Source: CAZOWW01 sp964583765 (GTDB lineage: Bacteria; Actinomycetota; Actinomycetes; Actinomycetales; Kineosporiaceae). From it: 6,572 bases of DNA. The position numbers and the translations under genes are program-made. This document shows, in pieces, positions 1 through 5,385 of the stretch. The notes beneath the pieces were generated by a model. The model did not search any database. It worked only from the letters and a program-made list of their open reading frames with translations, and was not told the DNA's origin. The stretch spans positions 1 through 6,572 of the forward strand of contig CAZOWW010000203.1 in NCBI GenBank assembly GCA_964583765.1. The letters run 5' to 3'. Positions within the stretch are counted from its first letter, which is position 1. The number at the start of each line of letters is the position of its first letter.

Positions 1-1
1 C

Positions 2-244
2 GTGCTGCCCCTGCTCGAGGGCGATCTGGGCACCCGGGTCCGCGCACAGGCCGCGACCCTCACCGAGCCGGCAGGCCGGCACCGTCTGGTCGAGGTGGCC
101 CTCGACGGGCTCGGCGACGCGCTGTCCGCCTGCCCTGTCCCGCTCTCCACGATGGGCCGAAGCCTGTCCCGCGACCCGGCCGCGTTCCTGTCGGCCGCCG
201 CCGCCGGGCGTCACGCGGCGACCCTGGTGCCGCCCCGGTCCTGA
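2..244 (+). CDS. C-terminal fragment of a probable DUF3866 family protein (5' end outside window)
   Basis: This is an open frame from the window edge to a TGA at 242-244, giving 80 residues of a protein whose start lies outside. The GTG at 2-4 is probably an internal codon. The tail contains a GRHRLVEV segment, a PVPLSTMGRSL segment near residues 46-55 and an alanine-rich AAAAGRHAA end. From memory these resemble the C-terminus of DUF3866 proteins, which are widespread and uncharacterised in Actinobacteria and Firmicutes; no function can be given. The codon pattern (strong G/C at third positions) supports real coding. It is the only plus-strand gene in the window and converges on the GNAT gene. 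Its stop codon lies inside the first unit of an 18-bp tandem repeat. The family assignment is a recollection of motif similarity, not an alignment. Confidence 0.55.
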   Translation: MLPLLEGDLGTRVRAQAATLTEPAGRHRLVEVALDGLGDALSACPVPLSTMGRSLSRDPAAFLSAAAAGRHAATLVPPRS

Positions 245-347
245 ACTCGCGACCGGCCCGGAAGCGGGCCGCGGCCCTGATGGGCAACCGTCCCCTGAGC
301 TGGCCAACGTCCCTGAGCTGGCCACCGGCCCTGAGGAGCGACCGGTC
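240..347. repeat. Six imperfect 18-bp tandem repeat units
   Basis: Units begin at 240, 258, 276, 294, 312 and 330, each starting CCTGA or the related CCGGA. The units at 294 and 312 are nearly identical (CCTGAGCTGGCCAACGTC and CCTGAGCTGGCCACCGGC). The others are diverged. The first unit contains the TGA stop of the upstream CDS. In the frame starting at 240 there are no stops and the units read as hexapeptides of the form P-E/D-x-x-x-x (PELATG, PEAGRG, PDGQPS, PELANV, PELATG, PEERPV). A second frame (starting at 241) is also open, so coding origin is not proven. Confidence 0.7.
254..271 (+). terminator. Hairpin just after the plus-strand CDS
   Basis: CGGCCCG (254-260) and CGGGCCG (265-271) form a perfect 7-bp GC-only stem with a GAAG loop, 9 nt after the TGA of the plus-strand gene. 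No T-run follows, which is common for actinobacterial terminators. It lies inside the tandem-repeat region, so part of the symmetry may be a by-product of the repeat. Confidence 0.45.
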
Positions 348-361
348 CCCCGACGGGACCG
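343..361 (-). terminator. Hairpin after the GNAT gene
   Basis: CGGTCCC (343-349) pairs perfectly with GGGACCG (355-361) around a 5-nt loop. On the minus strand this is 9 nt past the stop of the acetyltransferase gene. No T-run is present. Together with the hairpin at 254-271 it would insulate the two convergent genes. Confidence 0.5.
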
Positions 362-370
362 ACCCGGAGG

Positions 371-958
371 TCAGCCGTCCCGCAGCCCGACGCAGTCCAG
401 CGCCCAGAAGAGATCGGGGTACACGAGGGTGCCGGTCATCCACGGCTCGTACCCGGGCAGGGGCACCACCTGGAAGGCGGCCCGGGGGATCCGCAGCGAG
501 GGTCGCCGCATACCCAGCTCCTCCGCCGGGCCGAAGCCACGCCGTCCGTAGTAGGTCGGCGATCCCTCCACGAACAACAGCGGCACCCCGATGCCCTCGG
601 CCGCCGCGATCGCCTCGGCGACCAGTCGCGTGCCGATCCCCTGCCCCTGCGCCCGGGGCAGTACCCCCAGAGGGGCCAGAGAGAGCACGTCCACCAACCG
701 AGGCGGGGCGTCCAGCCGGACGGCGCTGAGCAGCACGTGCCCGACGACCTCGCCGTCCTGCTCGGCGACGAGCGAGGTCGGCGCCAGCGCGGCCGGGGCG
801 AGCCGCAGGGCGTCCACGAGTCGCGGCACCGGGCCACCTGCCCCAAAGGCCGCGTCGTGCAGGGCGTACACCGCGGCCTGGTCCTCGGCCCGTTCGGCGC
901 GCACGTGCACCGGACCCGCCGCCCGGGGCACACCCGCGCCATTGTCATGATCGCTCAC
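371..958 (-). CDS. GNAT family N-acetyltransferase
   Basis: The encoded protein of 195 residues is a probable acetyl-CoA-dependent N-acetyltransferase of the GNAT fold, closest in style to the YhbS-like (COG3153) group; the acceptor substrate is unknown. The acetyl-CoA pyrophosphate-binding motif is visible as GVLPRAQGQGIG at residues 98-109 (Q104, G105, G107, G109). It is preceded by the expected strands (SLVAEQDGEVVGHVLLS, residues 62-78) and followed by an FVEGSPTYYGRRGF segment typical of the C-terminal half. I chose the GTG at 956-958 because a -10-like hexamer sits 7 nt upstream and the reading upstream to 1054 is Arg-rich and looks non-coding. No signal peptide is seen. It stands alone, 132 bp after the FKBP gene in the same direction, and has no evident link with pupylation. 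Confidence 0.85.
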   Translation of the reverse strand: MSDHDNGAGVPRAAGPVHVRAERAEDQAAVYALHDAAFGAGGPVPRLVDALRLAPAALAPTSLVAEQDGEVVGHVLLSAVRLDAPPRLVDVLSLAPLGVLPRAQGQGIGTRLVAEAIAAAEGIGVPLLFVEGSPTYYGRRGFGPAEELGMRRPSLRIPRAAFQVVPLPGYEPWMTGTLVYPDLFWALDCVGLRDG

Positions 959-965
959 GTGGGCG

Positions 966-971
966 ACCGTA
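966..971 (-). promoter_or_regulatory. Candidate -10 (TACGGT) for a leaderless GNAT mRNA
   Basis: On the minus strand TACGGT fits the actinobacterial TANNNT -10 pattern and ends 7 nt before the GTG start, the spacing expected when transcription begins at the start codon. No Shine-Dalgarno sequence precedes the GTG. No convincing -35 was found. Confidence 0.4.
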
Positions 972-1090
972 CGCCCGTCCCGCCACCGGCGGCCACGAGG
1001 TTTTCCCACGGGGCGGCCAGTGGACGGGCGGGCATCACGAAGCGTGCCGATCACCGCGGTGCGGTCAGGGAGCGCCGACCACGGGAGCGA

Positions 1091-2059
1091 TCAGCCCGTC
1101 ACGTCGAGGATGTCGACCACGAAGACCAGCGTGTCCGTCCCGCGGATGCCGAACTTGCTGCTCCCCTTCGCGCCGTAGGCCTTGTCCGGCGGAACGACGA
1201 TCATCACCTGGCTGCCGACGTGCTGGCCGACCAACCCGAGGTCCAGGCCCTGGATCACCCGGCCGGCGCCGACCGCGAAGCTCTGCGGGTTGCCGCCCTG
1301 CCAGGTGGACCCGAAGACCCGACCGCCGGACCAGATCGCCCCCACGTACTCCACGCTCACGGTCTGTCCCTTGCGCAGGACCGCCCCGGCGCCCTTGATC
1401 AAAGGAGCGACGACCAGCGAGGTGGGCGGCGCGCTCTTCGGCATGGTGATCGTCGGTACGCCCTTGGCGTCCCGCTTCACGGTGGGCAGGCCCGGCTGCA
1501 CCGGCTGAACGGCGCCCTGCGCCTTGGTCAGCACATGCCGGCAGTCGTCCACGTGCACCACGAAGAGAAGGGTGTCCGTGGGCCCGATACCCGCGGAGGG
1601 CACACCCTCGGTGCCGTAGCCGTCGTCCGGCGGCACCGCGATCACCGCCCGGGCACCCACGTGCAGGTCCATCAGCCCGTTGTAGAACCCCTTGACGATC
1701 GAGCTGTTCATCACGAAGCTCGCCAGCCGTCCCCGGGAGAACGACGAGTCGAACTCCTTGCCGTCGGCGCCGTTGAGCCCGACGTAGTCGATGGTGATCC
1801 GGTCGCCCGCACCCACCGTCGCCCCGGAGCCCGGGTCGAGGATCCGACGCACCGTCTCGGTCACCGAGAACGGCGTCCGGAACGTCACCTGCGGCTTCGC
1901 GGTCCCCTTCACCGTCACGACGACGGAGTCCAGCCCGCTCGGGGCGGAACTGCCGGTGGTCGTGGACGGGGACTTGGAGGTGGAGTTCGTGCACCCGGCG
2001 AGCAGGGCGAGTGCCGCCAGCAGTACGAGCGGACGGACAGCGGTCAGGCGTGGGGACAC
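1091..2059 (-). CDS. Lipoprotein with two FKBP-type peptidyl-prolyl isomerase domains
   Basis: The 322-residue product should catalyse cis-trans isomerisation of prolyl bonds outside the cytoplasmic membrane. Residues 1-23 form a lipoprotein signal peptide (hydrophobic LVLLAALALL, then lipobox LAGC with Cys23), followed by a Ser/Thr-rich linker. FKBP domain 1 spans about 84-172 and domain 2 about 228-322. By comparison with FKBP12, domain 1 keeps Tyr92, Phe103-Asp104, Tyr148 and Phe166, with Phe125 at the Trp59 position. Domain 2 keeps Tyr238, Phe249, Val268-Ile269, Tyr295 and Phe313, but has Gly250 instead of Asp and Leu272 instead of Trp. The GTG start is supported by AAAGG 6 nt upstream and by the signal peptide beginning there. 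An FKBP gene after pafA is also known in Streptomyces. A hairpin separates it from pafA, so it may be transcribed separately. Confidence 0.92.
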   Translation of the reverse strand: MSPRLTAVRPLVLLAALALLAGCTNSTSKSPSTTTGSSAPSGLDSVVVTVKGTAKPQVTFRTPFSVTETVRRILDPGSGATVGAGDRITIDYVGLNGADGKEFDSSFSRGRLASFVMNSSIVKGFYNGLMDLHVGARAVIAVPPDDGYGTEGVPSAGIGPTDTLLFVVHVDDCRHVLTKAQGAVQPVQPGLPTVKRDAKGVPTITMPKSAPPTSLVVAPLIKGAGAVLRKGQTVSVEYVGAIWSGGRVFGSTWQGGNPQSFAVGAGRVIQGLDLGLVGQHVGSQVMIVVPPDKAYGAKGSSKFGIRGTDTLVFVVDILDVTG

Positions 2060-2065
2060 GGCGCG

Positions 2066-2070
2066 CCTTT
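2066..2070 (-). promoter_or_regulatory. Ribosome binding site of the FKBP gene
   Basis: AAAGG on the minus strand lies 6 nt before the GTG at 2057-2059 and fixes that start. Confidence 0.6.
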
Positions 2071-2118
2071 ACAGGGTGTGGGTGAATCGGGCAGCGGAAC
2101 GGCGTCACCCTAGTCCCG

Positions 2119-2148
2119 CGGGGTGCTCCGCGTCGCCTGTGCACCCCG
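2119..2148 (-). terminator. Hairpin between pafA and the FKBP gene
   Basis: CGGGGTGC (2119-2126) and GCACCCCG (2141-2148) form a perfect 8-bp inverted repeat with a 14-nt loop, 18 nt past the pafA stop. There is no T-run. It is a candidate intrinsic terminator or attenuator. Confidence 0.45.
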
Positions 2149-2166
2149 AAGAACCCGCTCGGCGGA

Positions 2167-3036
2167 TCACATGCTCTGGATGAGCCGCTCCACCCGCTCG
2201 TCCACCGCCCGGAACGGATCCTTGCACAGGACCGTCCGCTGGGCCTGGTCATTGAGCTTCAGGTGCACCCAGTCCACGGTGAAGTCCCGGCGCTTCTCCT
2301 GTGCTCGGCGCACGAAGTCACCACGCAGCTTGGCCCGGGTGGTCTGCGGCGGCACGGCGGTGGCCTCTAACACCTCGATGTCCGAACTCACCCGCTCCAC
2401 GAGCCCGCGTCTCGCCATGAGGTAGTGCAGGCCGCGGGTGCGGTGAATGTCGTGGTAGGCGAGGTCCAGACGGGCGATCCGCGGGTTGGACAGGGGCAGG
2501 TCGTGCCGAGCCCGGTACCGCTCGATCAGCCGGTGCTTGATCACCCAGTCGATCTCGCGGTCGACGAGGCTCAGGTCGCCGGATTCCACGGCGCGCAACG
2601 CCCGCTCCCACAGGTCCAGCACTCGCTTGATCACGTCGGAGTGCAGGCCGCGCGACTCGACGAATTCCTTCGCCTTGGCCAGGTACTCGCCCTGGATCTC
2701 GAGCGCGCTCGCCTCACGGCCGCTCGCCAGGCGCACGCGACGGCTTCCGGTGAGGTCGTGACTGATCTCGCGGATGGCCCGGATCGGGTTCTCCAGGGTC
2801 TGGTCCCGCATCACCACCCCGGCCTCGACCATCCGCAGCACCAGGTCGGTCGCACCGACCTTGAGCAGGGTCGTGGTCTCGCTCATGTTCGAGTCCCCCA
2901 CGATCACGTGCAGCCGCCGGTAGCGCTCGGCGTCCGCGTGGGGTTCGTCCCGGGTGTTGATGATCGGGCGCGATCGCGTGGTCGCGCTCGAGACGCCCTC
3001 CCAGATGTGGTCCGCTCGCTGGGAAAGGCAGAACAC
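2167..3036 (-). CDS. pafA: PafA C-terminal fragment (about 289 residues), downstream of the amber codon
   Basis: This in-frame remainder of pafA starts at FCLSQRADHIWEG and runs to the normal C-terminus with no further stop. The GTG at 3034-3036, 15 nt after the TAG, is the first possible restart codon, but no good Shine-Dalgarno sequence precedes it. Its sequence remains close to family consensus, so the stop is recent or the region is still under selection. Whether it is translated is unknown. Confidence 0.6.
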   Translation of the reverse strand: MFCLSQRADHIWEGVSSATTRSRPIINTRDEPHADAERYRRLHVIVGDSNMSETTTLLKVGATDLVLRMVEAGVVMRDQTLENPIRAIREISHDLTGSRRVRLASGREASALEIQGEYLAKAKEFVESRGLHSDVIKRVLDLWERALRAVESGDLSLVDREIDWVIKHRLIERYRARHDLPLSNPRIARLDLAYHDIHRTRGLHYLMARRGLVERVSSDIEVLEATAVPPQTTRAKLRGDFVRRAQEKRRDFTVDWVHLKLNDQAQRTVLCKDPFRAVDERVERLIQSM

Positions 3037-3051
3037 CGCACCCCGAGGGGT

Positions 3052-3528
3052 CTACAGCACCTTTCCGGCACCGCAGATGAGCTGGCGGGTGACCAGGAAC
3101 GGGATCAGGATCTCGGACAGCCGCCCGAACTCCCCGTGTCGGGACACGAGGTAGTTCTCGTGACAGCCGTAGGAGTTTCCGGCGGAGTCGGTGTTGTTCT
3201 TGAACAGGAACACCTCACCCGAGATGCCCTCTTCGTGCAGACGTCGCTCGGCGTCCACGAGCAGACCCTCAAGAATCCGCTCGCCGGCCCGGTCATGGAC
3301 CACGAGCTGCCGGATGTCGTCGCACTCCGGCGTGGCGTACTCGGGGTGCGAGCCGACGTCCAGGTACAGGCGGGCACCGTTGCGGAGAAAGACATTGCTC
3401 GATCGCCCCCACGAGACGACCTTGCGGAAGAGGTAGCGGGCGACCTCGTCGGGAGACAGTTTGCGCTGCCCCTCGAAGGCACACGTCACCCCGAATTCCG
3501 TCTCAAGTCCGAAGATTCGGCGATCCAT
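3052..3528 (-). CDS. pafA: PafA N-terminal fragment (158 residues) ending at the amber codon
   Basis: This is the part of pafA translated before the premature TAG. It contains Glu9 and Asp57 but stops after CGAGKVL, in the middle of the glutamine-synthetase-like catalytic domain, so it should not be active alone. The ATG at 3526-3528 gives exactly the family N-terminus. The bases directly upstream are GGGGGG with no proper Shine-Dalgarno spacing, which fits a leaderless start. Confidence 0.8.
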   Translation of the reverse strand: MDRRIFGLETEFGVTCAFEGQRKLSPDEVARYLFRKVVSWGRSSNVFLRNGARLYLDVGSHPEYATPECDDIRQLVVHDRAGERILEGLLVDAERRLHEEGISGEVFLFKNNTDSAGNSYGCHENYLVSRHGEFGRLSEILIPFLVTRQLICGAGKVL

Positions 3529-3534
3529 CCCCCC

Positions 3535-3540
3535 ACTGTA
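3535..3540 (-). promoter_or_regulatory. Candidate -10 (TACAGT) for a leaderless pafA mRNA
   Basis: TACAGT on the minus strand fits TANNNT and is separated from the pafA ATG by six G residues. This would place the transcription start at or next to the ATG. No good -35 at 16-18 nt was found. It implies pafA can be transcribed independently of prcBA. Confidence 0.45.
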
Positions 3541-3577
3541 CGTGGGTGATCCGACAACGGAACGCTGAGAAGGCCTA

Positions 3578-3646
3578 CCCCTTGCGCCGGGACGGTGTGA
3601 TGCCCGTGACGGGGCGCCATTGCCTCGTCACGGGACGCACAAGGGG
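3578..3646 (-). repeat. Nested inverted repeats between prcA and pafA
   Basis: The outer arms CCCCTTG (3578-3584) and CAAGGGG (3640-3646) enclose inner arms CCCGTGACG (3603-3611) and CGTCACGGG (3626-3634). The inner pair is a perfect 9-bp stem with a 14-nt loop. The structure lies 50-118 nt upstream of the pafA start, downstream of the prcA hairpin. It may be a terminator, an RNA structure or a protein-binding site. Confidence 0.45.
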
Positions 3647-3648
3647 CC

Positions 3649-3667
3649 GCCGGTCGCGGCGACCGGC
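3649..3667 (-). terminator. Hairpin just after prcA
   Basis: GCCGGTCG (3649-3656) pairs perfectly with CGACCGGC (3660-3667) around a 3-nt loop, 6 nt past the prcA TAG. No T-run follows. It is a good candidate for the end or attenuation of the prcBA transcript. Confidence 0.55.
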
Positions 3668-3673
3668 CCGGGG

Positions 3674-4435
3674 CTACTGGCCCGGGGTGGAAGCCTCCGG
3701 CCGATCGTCGTCGGCCGGTGGCGCATCGGTGGTCGGATCGGCCGGGCTCAACAGGCGGTCGAGCCAGCTCGCGGGCAATCGCCGGAACGCCCGACGCGGT
3801 CGCGAGCGGTCCAGCACCGCGACCTCCAGCGAGTTGGACTCCACGGTGCGGGTGCCCGTGCCGTTGGGTTCGCGGGAGAGTAGTTCCACCGCGAGCGAGA
3901 GCACCTCGGCCAGGCTCTGTCCCGGCTGCCACCGGGACTCCAGCCCCGAGGCGATCTGCTCGGCCTGACCTCCCATCGCGACGAAACCGCGCTCGTCGGC
4001 GACCGAGCCGTCGTAGGTGAGCCGGTAGATCTGGTCGTCCTCGACCTGCCGACCCACCTCGGCGACGACGATCTCGACCTCGAGCGGCTTGGACTCCTGG
4101 GTGAACACGGTGCCCAGGGTCTGGGCGTAGGCGTTCGCCAGCCCGCGCGCGGTCACGTCGGTCCGGTCGTAGGAGTACCCCCGCAGGTCCGCGTACCGCA
4201 CGCCGGCCACCCGCAGGTTCTCGAACTCGTTGTACTTGCCGACCGCGGCGAAGGCGACCCGGTCGTAGATCTCGCTGATCTTGTGCAACGTGCGGGAAGG
4301 ATTCTCGGCCACGAAGGCGATCCCGCCGTCGTATCCGAGCACCACCACCGGACGTCCTCGGGCGATGTTGCGCCGGGCGTAGTCCGCCCGGTCCTTCATC
4401 AGCTGCTCGGGCGAAACATAGAACGGCAGGTTCAT
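3674..4435 (-). CDS. prcA: 20S proteasome alpha subunit PrcA
   Basis: The 253-residue product forms the outer heptameric rings of the 20S core, gating entry and docking the Mpa/ARC ATPase. The N-terminus MNLPFYVSPEQLMKDR corresponds to the gating segment and first helix (MSFPYFISPEQAMRER in M. tuberculosis, from memory). FVAENPSRTLHKISEIYDRVAF-type sequence at about 41-62, YAQTLGTVFTQESKP and the LEVAVLDRSRPRRAFRRL segment near residues 209-226 are all diagnostic. The last 25 or so residues are a Pro/Asp-rich disordered tail, slightly longer than in M. tuberculosis (248 residues). The ATG overlaps the prcB TGA by four bases (ATGA), so the two are translationally coupled, and GGAGG lies 8 nt upstream inside prcB. 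It is the only complete gene here ending in TAG, which argues against TAG being a general sense codon in this genome. Confidence 0.97.
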   Translation of the reverse strand: MNLPFYVSPEQLMKDRADYARRNIARGRPVVVLGYDGGIAFVAENPSRTLHKISEIYDRVAFAAVGKYNEFENLRVAGVRYADLRGYSYDRTDVTARGLANAYAQTLGTVFTQESKPLEVEIVVAEVGRQVEDDQIYRLTYDGSVADERGFVAMGGQAEQIASGLESRWQPGQSLAEVLSLAVELLSREPNGTGTRTVESNSLEVAVLDRSRPRRAFRRLPASWLDRLLSPADPTTDAPPADDDRPEASTPGQ

Positions 4436-5250
4436 CGGGCCAGCCTCCGCTCCCGGACAGCCGCCACGGCGGCCGCCAGCTCGTCGTCGGGCACCCGCTG
4501 GTACCCCTCGGCGGTCACCGTGGCTACCACCGGATAGATCGACAGATCGGGTTCGGGACCACCGGTGGCCGAGTCCTCCTCGGCCGCGTCCACCAGGGCC
4601 TCCACCAGCACCTCGACCACCCCGGCCGGGTCCAGGCCCCTGCGCCACCGCTTCTTGAGGGACCCGCGGGCGAACAGCGACCCGGAACCCACGCTGTGGT
4701 GGTCGTGCTCCTCGTAGCGACCGCCCGCCACGTCGTAGGAGAAGATCCGCCCCACCTGACGGTCGAGGTCGTAGCCCGCGAACAGCGGCACCACGGCCAG
4801 ACCCTGCATCGCCAGACCCAGATTGCCCCGGATCATCGTGGCCAGGCGGTTCGCCTTGCCCTCCAGGGAGAGCCGCGTGCCCTCGATCTTCTCGTAGTGC
4901 TCCAGCTCCACCTGGAACAGTTTCACCAGCTCGACGGCCACACCCGCCGTACCCGCGATGCCCACCGCCGAGTAGTCGTCGGCGGGGAAGACCTTCTCCA
5001 TCGAGCGGTGCGCGATGAGATTGCCCATGGTCGCCCGGCGATCCCCCGCGATCACGATGCCGTCCGCGAAGGTGGCGGCCACGATCGTGGTGGCGTGCGG
5101 GAGCTCGGGCAGGGCGCCGGGGAACACCCCGGTCCCGCTCGGCAACAGGTGCCGGGCGTGCGCGGTCAGGAAGTCGGTGAAGGAGGACGAACCAGGGGTC
5201 AGGAACGCGGCCGGCAGGCGTCCACCGGCGGCGGGATCGACGTCACTCAC
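4432..5250 (-). CDS. prcB: 20S proteasome beta subunit PrcB (catalytic)
   Basis: The 272-residue product is the Thr-protease subunit forming the inner rings of the 20S core. A propeptide of about 53 residues (containing SSSFTDFL, as in M. tuberculosis) should be autocleaved at LPHA|TTIVA. Mature numbering gives Thr1, Asp17 (in AGDRRAT) and Lys33 (in MEKVF), the full catalytic set. VGSGSLFARGSLKK and EEDSATGGP are further family blocks. I chose the GTG at 5248-5250, which gives a normal propeptide length (57 in M. tuberculosis). An upstream extension to 5409 would run through a strong hairpin and shows no family similarity. AGGG lies 8 nt upstream, but the same bases form TAGGGT, a -10-like hexamer, so the start may be leaderless. 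The stop overlaps the prcA start. Confidence 0.95.
   Translation of the reverse strand: MSDVDPAAGGRLPAAFLTPGSSSFTDFLTAHARHLLPSGTGVFPGALPELPHATTIVAATFADGIVIAGDRRATMGNLIAHRSMEKVFPADDYSAVGIAGTAGVAVELVKLFQVELEHYEKIEGTRLSLEGKANRLATMIRGNLGLAMQGLAVVPLFAGYDLDRQVGRIFSYDVAGGRYEEHDHHSVGSGSLFARGSLKKRWRRGLDPAGVVEVLVEALVDAAEEDSATGGPEPDLSIYPVVATVTAEGYQRVPDDELAAAVAAVRERRLAR
4444..4448 (-). promoter_or_regulatory. Ribosome binding site of prcA
   Basis: GGAGG on the minus strand, 8 nt before the prcA ATG and inside the last codons of prcB, supports the overlapping start. Confidence 0.65.
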
Positions 5251-5257
5251 GGCTGCG

Positions 5258-5263
5258 ACCCTA
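5258..5263 (-). promoter_or_regulatory. Candidate -10 (TAGGGT) for a leaderless prcB mRNA
   Basis: TAGGGT on the minus strand fits TANNNT and lies 7 nt before the prcB GTG. It overlaps the AGGG that could instead act as a weak ribosome binding site; the two readings compete. No clear -35 was found. Confidence 0.35.
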
Positions 5264-5292
5264 TCCACTCCGCACCCGATCGGGGGGCCTCT

Positions 5293-5351
5293 GTCCCCTC
5301 GAGTCCTGTCCTCCCGAATGCTGGCACCTTCAGTCCCGTCCCCACGAGTCC
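5293..5351. repeat. Two 14-nt direct repeats upstream of prcB
   Basis: GTCCCCTCGAGTCC (5293-5306) and GTCCCCACGAGTCC (5338-5351) differ at one base and are offset by 45 nt. They sit 43-101 nt upstream of the prcB start. Their spacing and position suit paired regulator sites, but the protein is unknown and a degraded local duplication is equally possible. Confidence 0.4.
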
Positions 5352-5385
5352 GACACCCACGTGCCTGCGCGGTCCCTGGCAGGAA

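Larger units (their letters stand above)
2167..3528 (-). pseudogene. pafA: pafA, Pup--protein ligase, interrupted by an in-frame amber codon
   Basis: The full reading frame is 454 codons, the usual PafA length (452 residues in M. tuberculosis as I recall it). PafA uses ATP to join the C-terminal Glu of Pup to substrate lysines. The N-terminus RRIFGLETEFG contains the Mg-ATP-binding Glu9, and LYLDVGSHPEY contains Asp57, matching the catalytic base. NTDSAGNSYGCHENYL, INTRDEPHADAE and VGDSNMSET are typical family blocks, and the C-terminal domain ends in DFTVDWVHLKLNDQAQRTVL and LIQSM. The frame is broken only by TAG at 3052-3054 (codon 159), where the family has Gln after CGAGKVL; a single C-to-T change of CAG would explain it. 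The sequence before and after the stop is in the same frame, so there is no indel. It could be a genuine lesion, a strain-specific mutation, or a sequencing or assembly error. Confidence 0.9.

Noticed and set aside
240..347. CRISPR-like array
   Set aside because: Units are 18 bp, directly abutting, without spacers, and diverged; this is a tandem repeat.
959..1090. Terminator after the FKBP gene
   Set aside because: Only 5-bp stems (for example 1053-1065) and a simple CACCGCGGTG palindrome were found, no better than expected in GC-rich DNA.
737..2113. Long plus-strand open frame opposite the FKBP and GNAT genes
   Set aside because: It is antisense to two recognisable genes, is rich in Arg/His/Gly/Pro without domain features, and is the usual shadow frame of high-GC coding DNA.
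3052..3054. TAG reassigned to an amino acid genome-wide, or a pyrrolysine codon
   Set aside because: prcA in the same window ends at its expected length with TAG, the family residue is Gln, and no pyrrolysine system is visible.
2167..3528. Frameshift or insertion as the cause of the pafA break
   Set aside because: The two parts are in the same frame (start positions differ by a multiple of three) and the family alignment continues without a gap, so only a stop codon is needed.
2425..3549. 374-codon plus-strand open frame opposite pafA
   Set aside because: It mirrors the conserved pafA frame and shows no family motif; its length follows from the codon bias of the real gene.
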